Numbered from the stretch's first letter, positions 17,753-27,333 are shown. The stretch: DNA of 64,000 nucleotides from Aureispira sp050633105 (GCA_050633105.1 JBOEFW010000016.1:186001-250000); one strand, 5' to 3'. The notes: generated by a model not told the origin, from the letters alone. Made by a program: numbers and translations.

Positions 17753-17771
17753 GCACAGCGTTAAGTTCTTA

Positions 17772-18581
17772 CTAGTGCCAATGCTCCAACAAAGCCATCA
17801 AATCAGGTTCTTGGAAGACGATTCCCAATGCTTCTTTTATTTTTTGATTACTAATCAACTTATAAGTAACAGAAGTATCCTCCAAGACGCTTGGTATGGG
17901 CAAACCAATAGAGGCCGCTGCTTTAGGGTAAAAATCCTTCTTCAAAGGGTGGCTATCAGCACAAGCATTCACAATCTCTCCCCAATAATTTTGCGCCAAA
18001 ATCTGATGAATACACTCCAAACAGTCAACTCGGTGCAGTAAATTTACAGGTGCTGCTCCTTGTTTCACTGCTCCTGACCGTTGAAAGAAGCGACCTGGGT
18101 GACGCGCTCCTCCAATCAATCCTGCAAAGCGCAGAATGGTTGTTTCAAAACCCTCCATTTGCTGAAAAGCCTGTTCACTCTTATATAAAATATGTTCCTT
18201 GTTTTCTATGCCTTCCTCCTCTGTCACCACTCGATTCACATTAGGATAAACCGAGGTAGAACTTACCATCAAAACTTGCTGAATGGGAGCAGCAGCAATC
18301 AACGGCAATAAAGCCGCAAATTGCTCTTGTCGTGGTTGAGACCGATCTGGAGTTATATTAATAATCAGAATCTCTGCTTGGGCAAAGGAAGCCCAATTGC
18401 CCGTCACAGCATTCGCCTGCACTCCTATTTGAAAGACATTTGCATGTTGTTGTTTTAGCGCCTCATAACGCGCTGTAGAAGCAGTAGAAAGCTTTGTAGT
18501 ATAGCCTCTTTCCTCTAAATAACTAGCAAGGGAAGCGCCAAGCCATCCAGCGCCTAAAATACTAACTCGTGGTTGGATCAT
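17772..18581 (-). CDS. NAD(P)-binding epimerase/dehydrogenase-like protein (YeeZ-type)
   Basis: 269 residues. The Rossmann nucleotide-binding motif is at the very start: SILGAGWLGASLASYLEERG with GxGWLG at 10-15. The body has the extended-SDR pattern VLMVSSTSVYPNVNRVVTEE and then FAGLIGGARHPGRF, but the classical Tyr-x-x-x-Lys is not evident, as in the YeeZ-like group. The catalytic role is not known. It begins 2 bases after the stop of the secreted unknown protein upstream, so the two are co-transcribed. Confidence 0.75.
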   Translation of the reverse strand: MIQPRVSILGAGWLGASLASYLEERGYTTKLSTASTARYEALKQQHANVFQIGVQANAVTGNWASFAQAEILIINITPDRSQPRQEQFAALLPLIAAAPIQQVLMVSSTSVYPNVNRVVTEEEGIENKEHILYKSEQAFQQMEGFETTILRFAGLIGGARHPGRFFQRSGAVKQGAAPVNLLHRVDCLECIHQILAQNYWGEIVNACADSHPLKKDFYPKAAASIGLPIPSVLEDTSVTYKLISNQKIKEALGIVFQEPDLMALLEHWH

Positions 18582-18583
18582 AA

Positions 18584-19294
18584 CTAAGATTCAGAGGTTT
18601 TAGCTGCTTTTGCAGCCGCCTTTTCTGCTTTTTTAGCTTCATACTCTAAGGCGCGCCCTAGAAAAACAACTAATTTCTTATCCAACTGTACCACAGCCTT
18701 ACCTGCACGAGAGGAATTAATATCATTGACCCAAGATTCTCGAATCGCTACATAATAGGGGAAAGGCTCCTCCAATTTTTCTTCTAACCGTTGTAGGCGT
18801 AAAATATCATAAGGAAAGTCAGCTCCTCTGTCCTTAAAACTAGCTATAAAAACATGTTGCTCCCCCAGTTTAATACTAGGATCAGTTACTCCTTTTGCAT
18901 TCAAAAAGATCCCTTCTCGAACACCACTTGCCAATGCTTTACTACTGGTATCGTACATCACATAGACAGGACAAAATTTAAAATTCTTTGTAAAGCTGCT
19001 CTTCAAACTTTCGTTAAACGCATCGCGGCGTTCTATGGTCGCATCAAAGATCGCTTGATGTCGTTTGCGTTGACCCGCTGTTAGATTGGGATTGTTCAAT
19101 GTTCGCTCCATAATCGAGAGCTTTCTATGGTTCGTTCGGAGACGTAGAACAATAGCGCCATTATTTTTTAACTCTTGAACAGAACGGGACGCAAAATCTT
19201 GGCGATCTTTCAATAATGGGATATCATCTCGCTGTGCCCAAAGAGCCGTTTGCCAACAACATAACAATAACAGACCTAACATTTTATAGCGCAT
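18584..19294 (-). CDS. secreted protein of unknown function
   Basis: 236 residues with a signal peptide ending in TALWAQ (about residue 20). The mature part starts charged and helical (LKDRQDFASRSVQELKNNGAIVLRLRTN), then has a mixed alpha/beta core (FKFCPVYVMYDTSSKAL, LGEQHVFIASFKDRG), and ends with an Ala/Lys-rich helix (EAKKAEKAAAKAAK). No family is recognised. It precedes the epimerase-like gene by 2 bases in one operon. It is probably periplasmic. Confidence 0.7.
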   Translation of the reverse strand: MRYKMLGLLLLCCWQTALWAQRDDIPLLKDRQDFASRSVQELKNNGAIVLRLRTNHRKLSIMERTLNNPNLTAGQRKRHQAIFDATIERRDAFNESLKSSFTKNFKFCPVYVMYDTSSKALASGVREGIFLNAKGVTDPSIKLGEQHVFIASFKDRGADFPYDILRLQRLEEKLEEPFPYYVAIRESWVNDINSSRAGKAVVQLDKKLVVFLGRALEYEAKKAEKAAAKAAKTSES

Positions 19295-19570
19295 AGTTGT
19301 CTCTATTTTAAGGAGGAATATAGGGAAGCTGTCTCAACAGCTTCCTTGTATAAAAAATTATCAAAAACTAATCCAAGTTTATTCCGTTAAGATAGAGAAA
19401 GTTTACCTAGACTCCACCTATTAGTAGTTAGGGTTATTCCACATTTTTTTTATCTTAGCTTTCTTTAAGAAGACAGGTTACCTCCTGTATCGTTCATTTT
19501 TTATTACTCGGCAAGCCTTTTTCATCATTCTTTATAAGAACAGAAGGCTTCTACTATTGTTTTAAGCATC

Positions 19571-20566
19571 ATGCAAACGTCTGCTGACATTCAGGCTCTA
19601 CAAGAGCAAATTGCGTTAGAGAGTCAAACTATAGAACGCTTATTGGCGGAGACCAATAAGGTTATTATTGGTCAACAATATATGTTAGAGCGCCTTATGA
19701 TTGGGCTACTAGCCAAAGGACACATCCTCTTAGAAGGTTTACCAGGGCTAGCCAAAACATTGGCCATTAATACACTATCTAAAGCCATTCAAGCTGCTTT
19801 TCAGCGCATTCAGTTTACGCCTGATCTTTTGCCTGCGGATATAGTAGGAACAATGATTTATAACCAAGCCGCCAATGATTTTACGGTTCGTAAAGGGCCG
19901 ATCTTTGCCAATTTCATTTTGGCGGATGAGATTAACCGTGCACCAGCCAAGGTACAATCGGCTCTTTTGGAGGCGATGCAAGAGCGTCAAGTAACCATAG
20001 GGCAAACGACCTATCCTTTACAAGAACCTTTCTTAGTATTGGCTACCCAAAACCCTATTGAGCAAGAAGGCACCTATCCGTTGCCAGAAGCTCAAACCGA
20101 TCGTTTTATGCTAAAAGCTTCCATCACTTATCCCAACAAAGAGGATGAGTTGGCGATCATGCGTATGAACATGGCAGGTGCCTTTGCGGAAATAAAACCT
20201 GTAGCCACTACTGCTGATATTTTACAAGCTCGGGAAACCGTTCGTAAAGTACACATGGCTGAAAGTATTGAGCAATATATTTTGGATATTGTTTTTGCGA
20301 CTAGAGAACCTGCCACACATGGCTTAGGTGATTTAGCCCCTTTGTTATCTTTTGGTGGTTCCCCAAGAGCCAGTATCAATATGGCCTTAGCCGCAAAAGC
20401 ACATGCTTACTTACACAAACGTGCCTTTGTTATTCCGGAAGATATTCGGGCAATTGCGGAAGATGTTCTACGACACAGAATCGGCTTGACTTATGAAGCA
20501 CAAGCAGAGAATATCTCTACAGAAAACATCATTGAAAAAATTCTAAATACAGTTGTTATCCCTTAA
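19571..20566 (+). CDS. MoxR-type AAA+ ATPase
   Basis: 331 residues. Walker A is GLPGLAKT at 56-63 and Walker B ILADEIN at 116-122, with the insertion NRAPAKVQSALLEAMQE typical of the MoxR/RavA clade and a sensor in FLVLATQNPIEQEGTYPLPEAQ. MoxR ATPases act as chaperones for von Willebrand A proteins, inserting metal or remodelling their complexes. It heads the cluster that holds a DUF58 protein and two membrane VWA proteins, the expected partners. The gene for an acetyltransferase starts 8 bases after its stop. Confidence 0.92.
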   Translation: MQTSADIQALQEQIALESQTIERLLAETNKVIIGQQYMLERLMIGLLAKGHILLEGLPGLAKTLAINTLSKAIQAAFQRIQFTPDLLPADIVGTMIYNQAANDFTVRKGPIFANFILADEINRAPAKVQSALLEAMQERQVTIGQTTYPLQEPFLVLATQNPIEQEGTYPLPEAQTDRFMLKASITYPNKEDELAIMRMNMAGAFAEIKPVATTADILQARETVRKVHMAESIEQYILDIVFATREPATHGLGDLAPLLSFGGSPRASINMALAAKAHAYLHKRAFVIPEDIRAIAEDVLRHRIGLTYEAQAENISTENIIEKILNTVVIP

Positions 20567-20574
20567 GTTGCCTT

Positions 20575-21123
20575 ATGAGAGAATTGTTTGTACTCAAAAA
20601 TGGCAATACTACTCTTGTTAGAGAAGCTACTGCTCAAGACGCCTTGGATTTAAATGCTCTGGTAAGCCACATTTATAGCACGGCCAATACCGTTTTAACT
20701 TCCTTAGAGGAATTTAAGAGCATGGATTCTCTCAACAGTCAATTACAACGCATTCTCCATTACCAACAGGCGCTAGGCCATTTATTGTTAGTAGCTGAAA
20801 TTGATGGACAAATTGTAGGGACGTTAGATTTCACGAATGGGCATCGCCAACGCATTGCACACACAGGGGAATTTGGAATGGGCGTCGCTCCTGACTTTCA
20901 AAATCAGGGTATTGGACGTTGTTTAATCAAAGTCATGTTAGACTGGGCAACTAAAGATCCCATTATAGAAAAAGTAAAATTAACCGCTTTTGCTAATAAT
21001 TACAATGGCCTACACTTGTACAAAAGTTTAGGTTTTGTAGAAGAGGGCAAAGGAATAAAGGAAATTAAAATGGACGAAGAGGTCTATTTAGATGTAATCA
21101 ATATGTACAAAGATGTGAAATAA
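20575..21123 (+). CDS. GNAT-family N-acetyltransferase
   Basis: 182 residues. The acetyl-CoA binding motif A is GMGVAPDFQNQGIGRCLIKVML at about 99-120 with the Q-x-x-G-x-G loop, and motif B is FANNYNGLHLYKSLGFVEEG. It is cytoplasmic and its substrate is unknown. It sits only 8 bases after moxR, inside the Bat cluster, a place where this family is not usual; co-transcription is nearly certain, functional coupling is not. Confidence 0.85.
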   Translation: MRELFVLKNGNTTLVREATAQDALDLNALVSHIYSTANTVLTSLEEFKSMDSLNSQLQRILHYQQALGHLLLVAEIDGQIVGTLDFTNGHRQRIAHTGEFGMGVAPDFQNQGIGRCLIKVMLDWATKDPIIEKVKLTAFANNYNGLHLYKSLGFVEEGKGIKEIKMDEEVYLDVINMYKDVK

Positions 21124-21179
21124 TCCTAGTCACTAGAAAAATTATACAACACAAGCATTACTCACCCAACTAAAACACC

Positions 21180-21866
21180 ATGAAAGAAAAACAAGATCAA
21201 CAATTAAAACAAATCATAGGCAAAGAACTAGATCAATTAGAAAAGTTCAGCAGCCCTATGCAAATACTCAAGAAAGCCTTTTCTTCTTTTTTAGTGGTTC
21301 TATTAATTGGAGCAGGCTTTGTTGTGAATGCGATCCTGTCCTTATTATTTGCCTTTAAAAATTTTGGACTCGTTCCCTCTTGGTACTATTTAGTAGTACT
21401 AGTCCTCTTTCTTGCTATTTTCCCTGCCATTTATATCTTCTTTGCGATGTCTTACGCTAAAAGCGTGGTCATTTGGGAGGCCTATCGCGAAATGATTCGC
21501 CCTATGATCGCCAAATTATTTGGCAAAAGCCTAGATGTTTATTTGGTAGATAACCCTGAAAATGCACCTCCTGTTGATGAAAAGAGCATTGTAGCGGAAA
21601 TTGAGTCGCGTCAAAAGAATATTTTAGAAAAGTTACCAGACTTCCTTCGAGCTTATGTCCAGATCTTTTTTTCAGCTAAAGATGTGATCACGATTATTCG
21701 AGCACAACGTGCTTCTGGAGGCGAAAAAGAAGAAGTAAAGCGCAAAGCTATGGACAGTTTATTTGAATCCATTGATTTACAGATTTCAGAACTAGCAGAA
21801 CCTTCCTTAATCCCTTTTTGGATTGTAGCTGCTATTAATCTTGTGGCAGCTTATTTTTTGCTATAA
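21180..21866 (+). CDS. membrane protein of unknown function in the MoxR-Bat cluster
   Basis: 228 residues. Hydrophilic N-terminus (about 35 residues), transmembrane helix at about 36-60 (FLVVLLIGAGFVVNAILSLL), a second at about 67-92 (YYLVVLVLFLAIFPAIYIF), a cytoplasmic charged domain, and a C-terminal helix FWIVAAINLVAAYFLL. No family is recognised. Its position between moxR and the DUF58 gene suggests a membrane component of the same complex (inference). Confidence 0.7.
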   Translation: MKEKQDQQLKQIIGKELDQLEKFSSPMQILKKAFSSFLVVLLIGAGFVVNAILSLLFAFKNFGLVPSWYYLVVLVLFLAIFPAIYIFFAMSYAKSVVIWEAYREMIRPMIAKLFGKSLDVYLVDNPENAPPVDEKSIVAEIESRQKNILEKLPDFLRAYVQIFFSAKDVITIIRAQRASGGEKEEVKRKAMDSLFESIDLQISELAEPSLIPFWIVAAINLVAAYFLL

Positions 21867-21912
21867 AGTTCATAACCACTCGTTTTAAGATATCAATTCA
21901 TAATACTATTCT

Positions 21913-22260
21913 ATGTCTACAACAAACCTTCAAAACAAACAAGTACAAGCCCACCTGTTCTTGGCAGACATGTACCAAGATGCCTATTTCCCTGATAATT
22001 TAGTAGACAAAGGCAAGGCTTTATTGTTGCAATTGTGTGCCAAGATTGAAGTGGAGAAACCAGCTACATTAGAAGCTTTCTATGCCTTGACACAGGCCAC
22101 TACAGAACAATTTAATCAGTTAGAAGTAGAGTTTGGAGCACAAGAAAGTGAATTGGAAACAGTAGCACGAGAAAACATTGCCTTGGATATGATGATGATT
22201 AGTCTTTTTTATGGCTATGAAGCAGATGCCGAAGAAATGATTGCCAATAGAAATTGGTAA
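21913..22260 (+). CDS. small protein of unknown function in the MoxR-Bat cluster
   Basis: 115 residues, acidic, without signal or membrane segments. It looks all-helical (DMYQDAYFPDNLVDKGKALL, then TTEQFNQLEVEFGAQESELE) and ends soon after AREN-IALDMMMISLFYGYEAD. The DUF58 gene starts 18 bases later. No family is recognised; the length and composition suggest DUF5713-like small helical proteins, but I cannot confirm this. Confidence 0.65.
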   Translation: MSTTNLQNKQVQAHLFLADMYQDAYFPDNLVDKGKALLLQLCAKIEVEKPATLEAFYALTQATTEQFNQLEVEFGAQESELETVARENIALDMMMISLFYGYEADAEEMIANRNW

Positions 22261-22278
22261 GCACTAAAAGCAAAGGAT

Positions 22279-23151
22279 ATGATGACCATTACAGAACTGC
22301 TCAAAAAAGTACGTAAAATAGAGCTTAAAACGCGCGGCTTGTCCAATCAAGTTTTCTCTGGAAACTACAAAACGCGTTTTAAAGGAAGAGGCATGTCTTT
22401 TAGTGAGGTGCGGCCTTACCAGTATGGGGATGATGTTAGAAATATTGACTGGAATGTCACGGCTCGTACCAATGAACCACATGTCAAGGTTTTTGAAGAG
22501 GAGCGAGAGTTGACATTCATGCTACTCATTGATATCAGTGGTTCTGCTTATTTTGGCTCTAGCCAACACTACAAATTGGAAACAGCAACAGAAATTGCAG
22601 CAACATTGGCCTTTTCGGCTAGTGTTAATAATGATAAAGTAGGCGCCATCTTTTTCTCGGATAAAGTCGAGAAATTTGTTCCTCCCAAAAAAGGCAAACC
22701 ACATATTTTGCGCATTTTGCGGGACATGCTTCATCTGGAACCACAACAAGTAACCACCAACTTAAATGAGCCGTTGAAATACTTAACCAACATCATTAAC
22801 AAGCGCTGTACGGCTTTTATTCTGTCGGATTTTATGACCCAAGACTATGAAAAAGCCATTCGTTTAGCGGCCAATCGTCATGATGTTATTGGTTTGCACT
22901 TATACGATCCTTTAGAAGAACGCCTACCCAATGTAGGTTTATTGCCTGTATTGGATGCAGAAACAGGGCGTACACGTTGGGTCGACACCTCTTCTAGCGC
23001 CTTGCGCCAAGCCTATGAAGAACATTATCAAGCGAATTTACAATACTTTAAAACGACCTTTCTGCGCAACAATGCCGATGTCCTGAGTATTAATACAGAA
23101 CAAGCATATTTAACTCCTTTAATCAAATTCTTTAAAGAACGCCGTTCCTAG
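22279..23151 (+). CDS. DUF58 / VWA-like domain protein
   Basis: 290 residues. It has the DUF58 core GMSFSEVRPYQYGDDVRNID followed by WNVTARTNEPHVKVFEEERE, then a VWA fold whose MIDAS begins LLIDISGSAYFG. This family is encoded next to MoxR ATPases nearly everywhere and is their presumed substrate. No membrane segment is visible. The following gene starts at the base after its stop codon, so translation is coupled. The start ATG at 22279 is followed by a second ATG. Confidence 0.9.
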   Translation: MMTITELLKKVRKIELKTRGLSNQVFSGNYKTRFKGRGMSFSEVRPYQYGDDVRNIDWNVTARTNEPHVKVFEEERELTFMLLIDISGSAYFGSSQHYKLETATEIAATLAFSASVNNDKVGAIFFSDKVEKFVPPKKGKPHILRILRDMLHLEPQQVTTNLNEPLKYLTNIINKRCTAFILSDFMTQDYEKAIRLAANRHDVIGLHLYDPLEERLPNVGLLPVLDAETGRTRWVDTSSSALRQAYEEHYQANLQYFKTTFLRNNADVLSINTEQAYLTPLIKFFKERRS

Positions 23152-24138
23152 ATGCTACTACGTTATTTCTGGTATTTATTGTGGATAATTTGCCCTTTGG
23201 CGACGATTGGAGCACAAGCTCAAGTCACCATTCTGGCCGACAGTACAACTATGCTGATTGGAGATCCTTTGGGTATCCGTATCGTTGTGAATGTTCCTAG
23301 TGGAGCGCAAGTTGTTTTTCCAATTATTAGTGATGCCCTAGTGGAGGAAGAAGTGGTGGAAGTGTTGGAGCAAGGAGAGCGTCAATTTACTCAAGGAAAA
23401 GTAAACGACACTTACGAGCAACCTCTGGTACTCACCGCTTGGGAGCCAGGACAACAACAAGTGCCTGAGTTGGTTTTTAGTTATAAATACAAAAACGAAG
23501 TACTAGAACTACGCTCTCTACCTTTTGTTTTCACGGCTGCTGCCCCCAAAGTGACAGGAGACAGTACCTATGTTGCTGATATTAAAACTATTCTAGCAGA
23601 AGAGCCCAATTTTTGGGATTATCTCACTCAGATTGTCTCCCACCCTATTGTACTTGTGCTCTTATTTTTACTGTTGGGATTCGGCGCCTTTTATGCCTTT
23701 GTTTCGTATAAGAAAAACCTTAAAGAACGGTTAGAACGGCAAACGCCTGAACAATGGACCTTGGAGCAATTAGAGTTATTAGAGGCGCAGAATTACCTCA
23801 CACAAAATAAGTTTATTGCCTACCACACGGCCATTTCTTTGATCCTGAGAACTTATTTCCACAAACGTTTTAAAATAGAAGCACTAGAACAACCCAATAG
23901 TTATTTTTTGCCAAAGCTAGAACAACATCCCTTCCTGCAAGGCAGTAACTTGCAGGAAGAGTTGAGTACCGTCTTAAAACAGGCTGATTTAATCAAGTAC
24001 GCCAAGGCCTCTCCTCTTCCTATTGCCAATGAAAAAGCCGCTAAAGTCATTCGCGATGTTGTAGCGGTTGTTCGTGCTTATTTGGTAGAAGCCGCCGCAC
24101 GAGAAAAATCTGCCGCTCGTTCCTCTAAATCTGTTTAA
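23152..24138 (+). CDS. BatD-like membrane protein with periplasmic beta domain
   Basis: 328 residues. Signal peptide ending TIGAQAQ near residue 24, a beta-rich periplasmic domain to about 150, one transmembrane helix HPIVLVLLFLLLGFGAFYAF at about 163-183, and a cytoplasmic helical tail (EQWTLEQLELLEAQNYL onward). This architecture matches the short BatD/DUF4381-like component between DUF58 and BatA in Bacteroidota. It may anchor the VWA proteins in the membrane; the details are unknown. Confidence 0.75.
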   Translation: MLLRYFWYLLWIICPLATIGAQAQVTILADSTTMLIGDPLGIRIVVNVPSGAQVVFPIISDALVEEEVVEVLEQGERQFTQGKVNDTYEQPLVLTAWEPGQQQVPELVFSYKYKNEVLELRSLPFVFTAAAPKVTGDSTYVADIKTILAEEPNFWDYLTQIVSHPIVLVLLFLLLGFGAFYAFVSYKKNLKERLERQTPEQWTLEQLELLEAQNYLTQNKFIAYHTAISLILRTYFHKRFKIEALEQPNSYFLPKLEQHPFLQGSNLQEELSTVLKQADLIKYAKASPLPIANEKAAKVIRDVVAVVRAYLVEAAAREKSAARSSKSV

Positions 24139-24140
24139 CA

Positions 24141-25142
24141 ATGACTGCTCAAGGAATAGAATTTGCTCAACCCTATATATTGCTACTGCTGCTCTTGTTG
24201 CCGCTTTTAGGCACTTATTATTATAAAAAACAACAAGAATATTATGCCACACTGCGGCTCTCTTCGACACAAGGTTTCTTAGAAGAAGACAGCTGGCGGG
24301 TCAAACTCCGTCCAGTGATACAGGTTTTGCAATTACTAGCCATTACTAGTTTAATCGTAGCACTCGCCCGCCCTCGATTAGTTTTGACGAAGGAAAACGT
24401 AGAGGTAGAAGGCATTGATATTATGATCTCCATGGATGTTTCTTCTTCTATGTTGGCCAAAGATTTTGATCCCAATCGTCTAGAAGTTTCCAAAGCAGTA
24501 GCTAAAGAATTTGTGAAAGCACGTACCCACGATCGTATTGGACTCATTGTCTTTTCAGGCGAAAGTTTCACCCAATGTCCTTTAACAACAGACCACCAAG
24601 TGCTCAATATCTTTTTGGACAATATACAATCAGGCCTACTAAAACCAGGAACAGCTCTTGGAATGGGCTTAGCAACCGCCGTAAAAGGCTTAGAAGCAAG
24701 CAAGAGTAAATCTAAAATTGTTATTCTCTTAACAGATGGAGAAAACAATTCGGGTTATATTTCTCCAACACAAGCCATAGGCGTGGCACAAGAATTTGAC
24801 ATTAAAGTGTACACTATTGGAGTTGGCACCAAAGGACAAGCACGAATGCCTAGCGGTATTCGTCCTGATGGCACCTATGCTTACCGCTGGATGCCTGTCA
24901 ATATTGATGAAGATCTATTGACCAATATGGCGAAAGAAACAGGGGGGCAGTATTTTAGAGCCAAGGATTTAGAAGAGTTAAAAGCCATTTATGATAAAAT
25001 TGACATGTTGGAACGCAGTAAAATTGAGACCACAACCATCCGTAATTACAGCGAGCGCTTTCACTACTTAGTAGTAGCCGCTTTGATTTTTATCTTTCTA
25101 CAACTGGTCTTGTCCAATACTATTTTTAAAACCATTGTCTAA
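24141..25142 (+). CDS. batA: BatA-like membrane VWA protein
   Basis: 333 residues. N-terminal hydrophobic helix (YILLLLLLLPLLGTYYY) and a second around residue 60 (LQLLAITSLIVALARP), then a von Willebrand A domain with intact MIDAS DVSSSM, the Thr in LTTD and the DGENNSG loop, and a C-terminal transmembrane helix FHYLVVAALIFIFLQLVL. In Bacteroides the Bat proteins were linked to oxygen tolerance. It lies 2 bases after the BatD-like gene and 9 before batB. Confidence 0.87.
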   Translation: MTAQGIEFAQPYILLLLLLLPLLGTYYYKKQQEYYATLRLSSTQGFLEEDSWRVKLRPVIQVLQLLAITSLIVALARPRLVLTKENVEVEGIDIMISMDVSSSMLAKDFDPNRLEVSKAVAKEFVKARTHDRIGLIVFSGESFTQCPLTTDHQVLNIFLDNIQSGLLKPGTALGMGLATAVKGLEASKSKSKIVILLTDGENNSGYISPTQAIGVAQEFDIKVYTIGVGTKGQARMPSGIRPDGTYAYRWMPVNIDEDLLTNMAKETGGQYFRAKDLEELKAIYDKIDMLERSKIETTTIRNYSERFHYLVVAALIFIFLQLVLSNTIFKTIV

Positions 25143-25151
25143 GCAGCAACT

Positions 25152-26162
25152 ATGTTTCACTTTGAAAATACGGCCTATTTTTACCTGCTGTTTCTCTTGC
25201 CTATTGCTATTGGCTTATTTATAGGAGCCATTTGGCAAACGCGTCAAATGCGAGCACATTTTGGTAATTTGCTAGGGTTAGAACGTTTAGCTCCTCATAT
25301 TTCTACCTACAAACGTCCCATCAAATTTACCTTATTATTAGTTGCTTTTGTTTTGTTAACCATTGCTTTGGCCAACCCAAGAATGGGCAATACAACGCAA
25401 TCGGTTGAGCGAGAGGGAATCGATGTTTACTTGGCCTTAGATATTTCGCGCAGTATGTGGGCAGAAGATGTCCAACCCAATAGAATGGAACGCGCGCGTC
25501 AGTTTGGACAAAAACTAATCAATGAATTGCGGGGTGATCGCATTGGACTCCTTGTATTTGCAGGGTATCCTTATTTGCAAATGCCTTTAACAACCGACTA
25601 TGCCGCAGCCACTTCTTTTATACAAATTGCCAGCCCCAAATTAGACGTTACCCAAGGAACAGCCATTGAGTCTGCCATAGAAAAAGTAGTCGACATCAAT
25701 CAAAAAGAGGGCGAAGAAAAACAGCGCGCTATCATTGTTATTACTGATGGTGAAAACCATGAGACCAATGCTCCACAAGCAGCACTAGCCGCCAAAGAAA
25801 AAGGAGTAACAACCTTTGTTGTTGGCATTGGAACAGAAGCAGGAGCTCCTATTCCTGTTAAAGAAGGGCGCTTTGCTCAATTTCAACGCGACAAACAAGG
25901 CAATATCGTTCAGAGTAAAATGAATACGCCTTTGCTCCAAGAAATTGCCCAAAAAGGTGGTGGAAAATTTTACAAAGCCAATCAAAAAATAGATTTAGTC
26001 TTAGCGCGTTTGAGCAATGAATTATCCAAATTAGAACGCTCTAGTTTTGAACAACAGGAATTTGATGTGTACGAAACGTATTATCAATATTTTGTAGCAG
26101 TAGCTTTACTCTTGTTATTGGTAGAATTTCTGATTAGTTATCGCAAGAGCAAGTGGTCTTAA
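25152..26162 (+). CDS. batB: BatB-like membrane VWA protein
   Basis: 336 residues with the same layout as its neighbour: a helix near 8-28, a helix near 56-75 (FTLLLVAFVLLTIALAN), a VWA domain with MIDAS DISRSMW, TTDY and DGENHET, and a C-terminal helix YFVAVALLLLLVEFLI. It is the last gene of the cluster; only 3 bases separate its stop from the stop of the convergent AraC gene, so batC and the full-length batD that often follow are not here. Confidence 0.87.
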   Translation: MFHFENTAYFYLLFLLPIAIGLFIGAIWQTRQMRAHFGNLLGLERLAPHISTYKRPIKFTLLLVAFVLLTIALANPRMGNTTQSVEREGIDVYLALDISRSMWAEDVQPNRMERARQFGQKLINELRGDRIGLLVFAGYPYLQMPLTTDYAAATSFIQIASPKLDVTQGTAIESAIEKVVDINQKEGEEKQRAIIVITDGENHETNAPQAALAAKEKGVTTFVVGIGTEAGAPIPVKEGRFAQFQRDKQGNIVQSKMNTPLLQEIAQKGGGKFYKANQKIDLVLARLSNELSKLERSSFEQQEFDVYETYYQYFVAVALLLLLVEFLISYRKSKWS

Positions 26163-26165
26163 TCG

Positions 26166-27083
26166 TTACAAAAAACGCTTTTGTTGCTTGATTTTTAATT
26201 GATATTCTTTGGGAGAAAAGTGTTCTTTGCGCTTAAACATTCTAATGAAATAGGATAAACTATTGAAGCCACACTCCCAATAAATTTCCTTGATTTTTTT
26301 GCAAGGATCTTGCAATAGACTTTTGGCAAGTTTTATCCGCTCATTATTAATAAAATCTATAGGGGATGTATTCAATTCATTCTTGAATACACGATGAAAA
26401 TTAGATTCACTCATGTAGATTTTATTGCTTAGCTTTTTGATGCTCAAATCTTTATTTAAATTCTGACGAATGTAGTTGATAATATACGCCAAACGATGGT
26501 CACTGTTTAACGTAAGTGCTTTATTACTATAGATTTTGGTATTTTCTGTCTGCAAGATACGAATGATAAGCTCCTTTAGCATAAAGTCAGCAAATACATC
26601 TTTGGAAGCGTGGTTCTCTGTGAATAAATAGAGTAAGCGGTAAATAATGCGCTGAATCGCTGTATCATTTGTGAAGTGAAAATTATAATCGACAAACGTC
26701 CATTCCTCATCGGCTTTACTTCGGCATTCATTAAGAAAAGTAACCGTCTCTTTGATCTTTTTCTCTGAAATTGTCATCGCCAAACAGCGTGTAGGTTGAT
26801 CCAAACCAGCCTCTGGAAAATCAATACACATGGTCTCATCAGGGGGTAAAATAAGCGACTCTCCTGGCAAAAAATCAAAGGCATTCATCTCTTGAAGGTT
26901 CATTATCTTTTTCCCTTCCAACATATACGCTAATACAGGTTCAGTAAATGTCAATGCAACGTCATCCGCCTCTTGAAATGTCTCAAATACATGCATTTCT
27001 GCATTCTGCAAAGCATAAGAAGTTTGATTCTCTACCAAGGTATAGAGTTGACGATTTCTGAGAAAATTATCCTTAAAAGACAT
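26166..27083 (-). CDS. AraC-family transcriptional regulator, divergent to aldehyde dehydrogenase
   Basis: 305 residues. The first 170 residues are a cupin-like sensor domain (PVLAYMLEGKKIMNL, LPGESLILPPDE), and the C-terminal 100 are two helix-turn-helix units (KDLSIKKLSNKIYMSESNFH and KIKEIYWECGFNSLSYFIRM). It faces the aldehyde dehydrogenase gene across 308 bases and, as in other genomes with this trio, probably activates it in response to an aldehyde or alcohol (inference). Confidence 0.87.
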   Translation of the reverse strand: MSFKDNFLRNRQLYTLVENQTSYALQNAEMHVFETFQEADDVALTFTEPVLAYMLEGKKIMNLQEMNAFDFLPGESLILPPDETMCIDFPEAGLDQPTRCLAMTISEKKIKETVTFLNECRSKADEEWTFVDYNFHFTNDTAIQRIIYRLLYLFTENHASKDVFADFMLKELIIRILQTENTKIYSNKALTLNSDHRLAYIINYIRQNLNKDLSIKKLSNKIYMSESNFHRVFKNELNTSPIDFINNERIKLAKSLLQDPCKKIKEIYWECGFNSLSYFIRMFKRKEHFSPKEYQLKIKQQKRFL

Positions 27084-27333
27084 AGAGTATAGTTTAAAAA
27101 CGGACGATAATTATTCTAAAGCAAAACCTATATTTTTTTCTTTTAAGTAGGTTATAAAAAGCTTTACTCAATAAGGCTTTTGTTGATTACGTGAGCTAAC
27201 AAGCTGTTTAAAATAAGCAAAAGCTCCTAAAAGAAAAAATCTATCTCATTAGGAAAACCACTCTCCGTCTAATGTTGCAAGGATTCTTCAACTTTTTAAT
27301 AGAATAAGGCAATTCCATCTCTTTTATAGTATT

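Noticed and set aside
24242..24748. 168-codon minus-strand frame opposite batA
   Set aside because: Antisense to a gene with an intact VWA domain; no recognisable protein content.
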